64,000 nt of DNA from Sitta carolinensis. Lineage: Eukaryota > Chordata > Aves > Passeriformes > Sittidae. Position 1 is the first letter of the stretch, and every line of letters starts with the position of its first letter. The stretch covers positions 7,920,452 to 7,984,451 of the forward strand of contig CM063294.1 of NCBI GenBank assembly GCA_032173965.1, given 5' to 3'. The position numbers were made by a program, and so were the translations under genes. Under the pieces are notes generated by a model, which was given only the letters and a program-made list of their open reading frames with translations, had not been told where the DNA came from and made no database searches. Positions 57,431 through 64,000 of this stretch are shown here, piece by piece.

Positions 57431-59560
57431 GACGCCAGCACTGACTCGAGCCTGGCTATTCCCTGGGTGTTTATCGGTGCAGAGAGCTCAGGCCGGGTTC
57501 ATCCGGAGGCAGTTAGCGATTCTGTAATGCCTGGGGCACACGGGAGGGAGCAGGGGTGGGGTGGCCAGTCCTGGCTCTCACCCCCCGGTGCTCCATCAGT
57601 GCTGTCACACCGCAGAGCTCGCCCTGGGGCTCACATTTGGGGATGTCTGAAACATCAGCTCTCCTGGCATGGGGACAAGGAGGGCAAGAGGAGCTCACCC
57701 CAAAAACACAATCGCCTCTGAAGGGGGATGCCGTGGCTCGGGGTGCAAAGGAGCTGGCAGCAGCCGGGAGCTCTGAGTTCTCCTTTTTGTGGCAGTGAGA
57801 GTTCAGGCAGGGCTTTTCCTCTGCCTCACCTAGAAACTGCCCTGACCCATCCAGCCTTCCGGCAATGTGTTCTTTCAGGGCTTAAAATAGTTCCTGTGTT
57901 TGTCACACTGGGGATTTCACAATAGCTGCAGGGCTGAGTCACAGGCAAAGCCCCAAGAGCCCCTTCTGTCACCTGAGCAGGCACCTCCAACCCAAAAACC
58001 GAGGGTTTGTCCCTTTCTGCCTTCCCGGAGCAATGCTGCTCCTCATTCCCGCTGTTCCCGGGGTGTTTGGCAGTAACAGGGTCAGCTCCCTCTTTGCTCC
58101 AGCGTTTTCCAGGAAGATCCTGGGTCCTGCTGGGCTCCTGGCACGGCTCCCTGCAGGTGGTTTACTGAATAACTTTTATGTGACATCTGTGGAATGCACA
58201 TTCCAGCCCTGTTCCTGCACCGACCTGTCACCGTGGACTTGCTCAGGGGCTGCTGGTGGCCATGAGGGGATTTCGGGGTTTCAGTGACTGTAATGAACCC
58301 CCCTGGAGTTCAGCAGCACCATGCTGGCAGCTGTCTGCTCAGACTTTTATTTTTTTTTTGTGCTAATTAGCACCCCAAGGACAAATTATCCGTGGGATTG
58401 AAATGTCCAGGAGTGGTGGAGCTGAAAGATGAAACTGGTATCCAACAGTTTCTTGGGATCTTGCAGTCTGGGAGGTGGCTGCAGCCTGGTGGGCGAGCTG
58501 ATGGAGGGAAATGGGCAGAAGATCCTTGGAATTTCAAAGCTTTCCTGGTGCCCAGTGTGTCTTGCTGGGCTCAGTTCAGGGTTGCCCGTGCATCTCCCTG
58601 TGGTTTGTGTGGTAGGAAGAGGACAGCTGGAATTTGGGCTCCAGGGGGCCATGGACACCTCAGGAAGGGATGAACTGTCCAGCCTGTACCAGTCTTGGTC
58701 CTCCCAAAGCTGCTGGGGGGGGTCACCAGTGTCTTCTCTGCACTACAGGGGAGATCATTTTCCAAAACCTGCTCACCCCATGATCTCAGATCTTCCTGCT
58801 TCAGTTTTTTCTGCCATCCTGGCTGATACCTGTGACATTGTCACAGGGCCATGCCCACGCCATCCCTGGGCCACCCTGCCTGTGTGAGCTTGCTGTTCCC
58901 AAAGTGCTGTTGCAGCAGGAGCTGGTGATGCCCTGAGCTGATTTTCCCTGGGAGATGCTGCTCCCGTTTCCTCTGGGGTTGTGCCCAAGTTGTGACCTCC
59001 CTATGCCAGCTGGAGGGGCGTGGGAAGTGCTGCCTTTGGAGTTTTTGGAATGCTCAGGGACAAGGAAACGGGGAAGGGAGGGTGAACCCTCACTCAGCAC
59101 AGCTCGGCCTGGGGCAGAAAGCAGAGGGAACTCTGTCCTGGCCACCAGGAGAGCTGGGCACCAGGCAGGTGCAGGTGGGCTCCTGGCTGGGCACCCAGGG
59201 GCTGCAGGAATTTCAGTGAGCCAAGCCAGGCTGGGCTGTGGCCGCTCCCCCACCACAATTTGCAGCCTGGTTTGCAAACCCTGACCCCCAGCCCAGCTCT
59301 GTGCTCTGCTCCTGGGTTTTTCCAGGTGCCTGCTGGGCCCCAGCATCCTGCAGGGCCCCTGCCGGTGGGAAGCAAAGCTCCAGGGGAAGCCCCACCTCTT
59401 CTCACAATATTTACTTCCTGCGCCTGGAGCTCTCCCAGCTCCCTAAGTGCAGAGCAAACACAGTGGGGCACTTCTTGCTCCCGTTTGGCAGGGCTGAGCT
59501 CATCCCTGTGCTCCTTCCATGGCTCCCCCTGCCCTGCTCACTGGGTGAGAGCCCCACCAA
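57430..59560. other. STK10 intronic sequence, no gene seen
   Basis: No gene or clear repeat family. Overlapping frames lack domains. Confidence 0.45.
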
Positions 59561-59567
59561 GCTGGGC

Positions 59568-59712
59568 TGAAGAACCCCCCTGATTCCTCCTGAACCCCCC
59601 TGATTCCTCCTGACCCCCCTGATTCCTCCTGAACCCCCCTGATTCCTCCTGAACCCCCTGATTCCTCCTGAACCCCCCTGATTCCTCCTGAACCCCCCTG
59701 ATTCCTCCTCAA
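59568..59712 (+). repeat. 20-bp tandem repeat, seven copies
   Basis: Unit gaacccccctgattcctcct, exact except for one- or two-base deletions in two copies. Confidence 0.96.
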
Positions 59713-59714
59713 AC

Positions 59715-60288
59715 CTGCAGGAGCTGCTCTCCTGCCTTTGGGCAGCTGGAGATAGATTTGTCCCCTGTGCTAAGGATGAGGCTGTCCCTGCCAACTCCTG
59801 GAATGCAGCAAGACCTGAAAACACAGCAGAGATCCCTCGTTTTCCTCCCTCTGCTGTAGGATTTTCCCAATATTCCTTCCTCCCCTCCTGCCCATCCCTT
59901 GGTACGTGGTCGTGGTGTCACCCAAGCTGTGTAAAGCTGTTCAGAGGGGCTCGTGGTGTTCACAGCAGGAATTAATCCTCCTGTAAGCTCCCCTGTAGCT
60001 TTTCCAAACACAGAGATGTAAACTGGAGAGTGGGAAGAAAGGTCAGGAGCAGAGCTCGGCCGGCTCCTCCTGCAGGGATTCCATCCAGAGTGGGAATTGT
60101 TTCCCTGGGGGAGATGGAAGGAAAAGGGGGGAGGAGCTGGAATTGTGTCAGTGGGGAGCAGTGGGTGAGCTGGAGGGAATGCTGTGATCATCTGCTGACT
60201 CAGTGACCTTCTGGGATGCTCCTGAGTCAGCAGCTCCTGTCTCTCCCCTCTCCCACGTGTGACACATCTGGGGCAGATGGACTGTGAA
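59715..60288. other. STK10 intronic sequence, no gene seen
   Basis: Nothing recognised. Confidence 0.45.
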
Positions 60289-60289
60289 T

Positions 60290-60705
60290 TTTACAGAATC
60301 ACTGAGGCTGGAAAGGACTTTCAACACCATCAAGTCTTATCTGTGCCAAATCCCCACCTCATCCCCAGCCTGGAGCACTGAGTGCCACCTCCAGGGGACT
60401 CCCCCAGGGATGGGAATCTAAACCCCCAGTTCCAGTTCCTGAGCACCTTTCCATGCAGAAATTCCTGCTGCTGTCCATCCAACCCTCCCTGGGCAGTTCC
60501 AGTACCTGAGCACCCTTTCCATGCAGAAATTCCTGCTGCTGTCCAACCCTCCCTGGGCAGTTCCAGTACCTGAGCACCCTTTCCATGCAGGAATTCCTGC
60601 TGCTTTGCCCCCTGCCCTCCCCTGGCCCAGCCTGAGGCTGTTCCCTCTCCTTCTGTCCCTGGGAGCAGAGCCCCATCCCCACCTGGCTGCACTCTCAGGT
60701 CTTGG
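60290..60705 (-). mobile_element. CR1 LINE fragment with internal 64-bp VNTR (about 3 units)
   Basis: Antisense: a 3' end at acagaatcactgaggctgga, aaggactttcaacaccatca, then gtgccacctccaggggactc. This is followed by units of ttccagtacctgagcaccct, ttccatgcagaaattcctgc, tgctgtccaaccctccctgg. Beyond the array come cctgaggctgttccctctcc and ctgggagcagagccccatcc, the same CR1 flank seen at 24600-24690. Same structure as the copy at 24.6-25.2 kb. Confidence 0.85.

Positions 60706-64000
<3,295 letters not shown>

Overview
This window is vertebrate nuclear DNA, almost certainly from a bird. It is intron-rich, with no operons or prokaryotic gene packing. It carries many short CR1 (chicken repeat 1) LINE fragments in both orientations, two related LTR-like elements, and an unusual density of GC-rich minisatellites. 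The two genes match the neighbouring human 5q35 pair UBTD2 and STK10, here in the same order and both on the + strand. A songbird is my best guess from the look of the CR1 and LTR fragments, but I could not test it.

Layout. Positions 1-15664 are the 3' part of UBTD2 intron 1; exon 1, which encodes about the first 23 residues, lies upstream of the window. Exon 2 is at 15665-15901. Intron 2 (15902-34951) is packed with repeats. The last coding exon, exon 3, is at 34952-35349. A long 3'UTR probably runs to a poly(A) signal at 41377-41382. The interval 41400-50680 holds CR1 pieces, an LTR candidate and several minisatellites, and no recognisable gene. A CpG-rich STK10 promoter and 5'UTR lie at about 50681-50825. 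STK10 exon 1 is at 50826-50981 and exon 2 at 61046-61210; the gene continues beyond the right edge.

Biology. UBTD2 encodes a small cytosolic ubiquitin-domain adaptor. STK10 (LOK) encodes a Ste20-family kinase of ezrin/radixin/moesin proteins. They are neighbours but are not known to act in one pathway. I see no RNA gene, CRISPR array or intact mobile-element gene. Almost all other long open frames are by-products of tandem repeats, several with periods divisible by three.

Most notable observations: (1) tandem arrays abut all three UBTD2 splice junctions in the window, and the monomers at both acceptors resemble the adjacent branch point and 3' splice site, so each array is a field of decoy acceptors; (2) a symmetric 81-nt exon-like segment at 9942-10022 would insert in frame between UBTD2 exons 1 and 2; (3) two CR1 copies carry the same internal 64-bp VNTR; (4) an immunoglobulin-switch-like G-rich array sits in intron 1; (5) the probable 3'UTR holds a decamer array with 29 CACCTG E-boxes; (6) intron 2 contains a perfect palindromic Smad-element motif.
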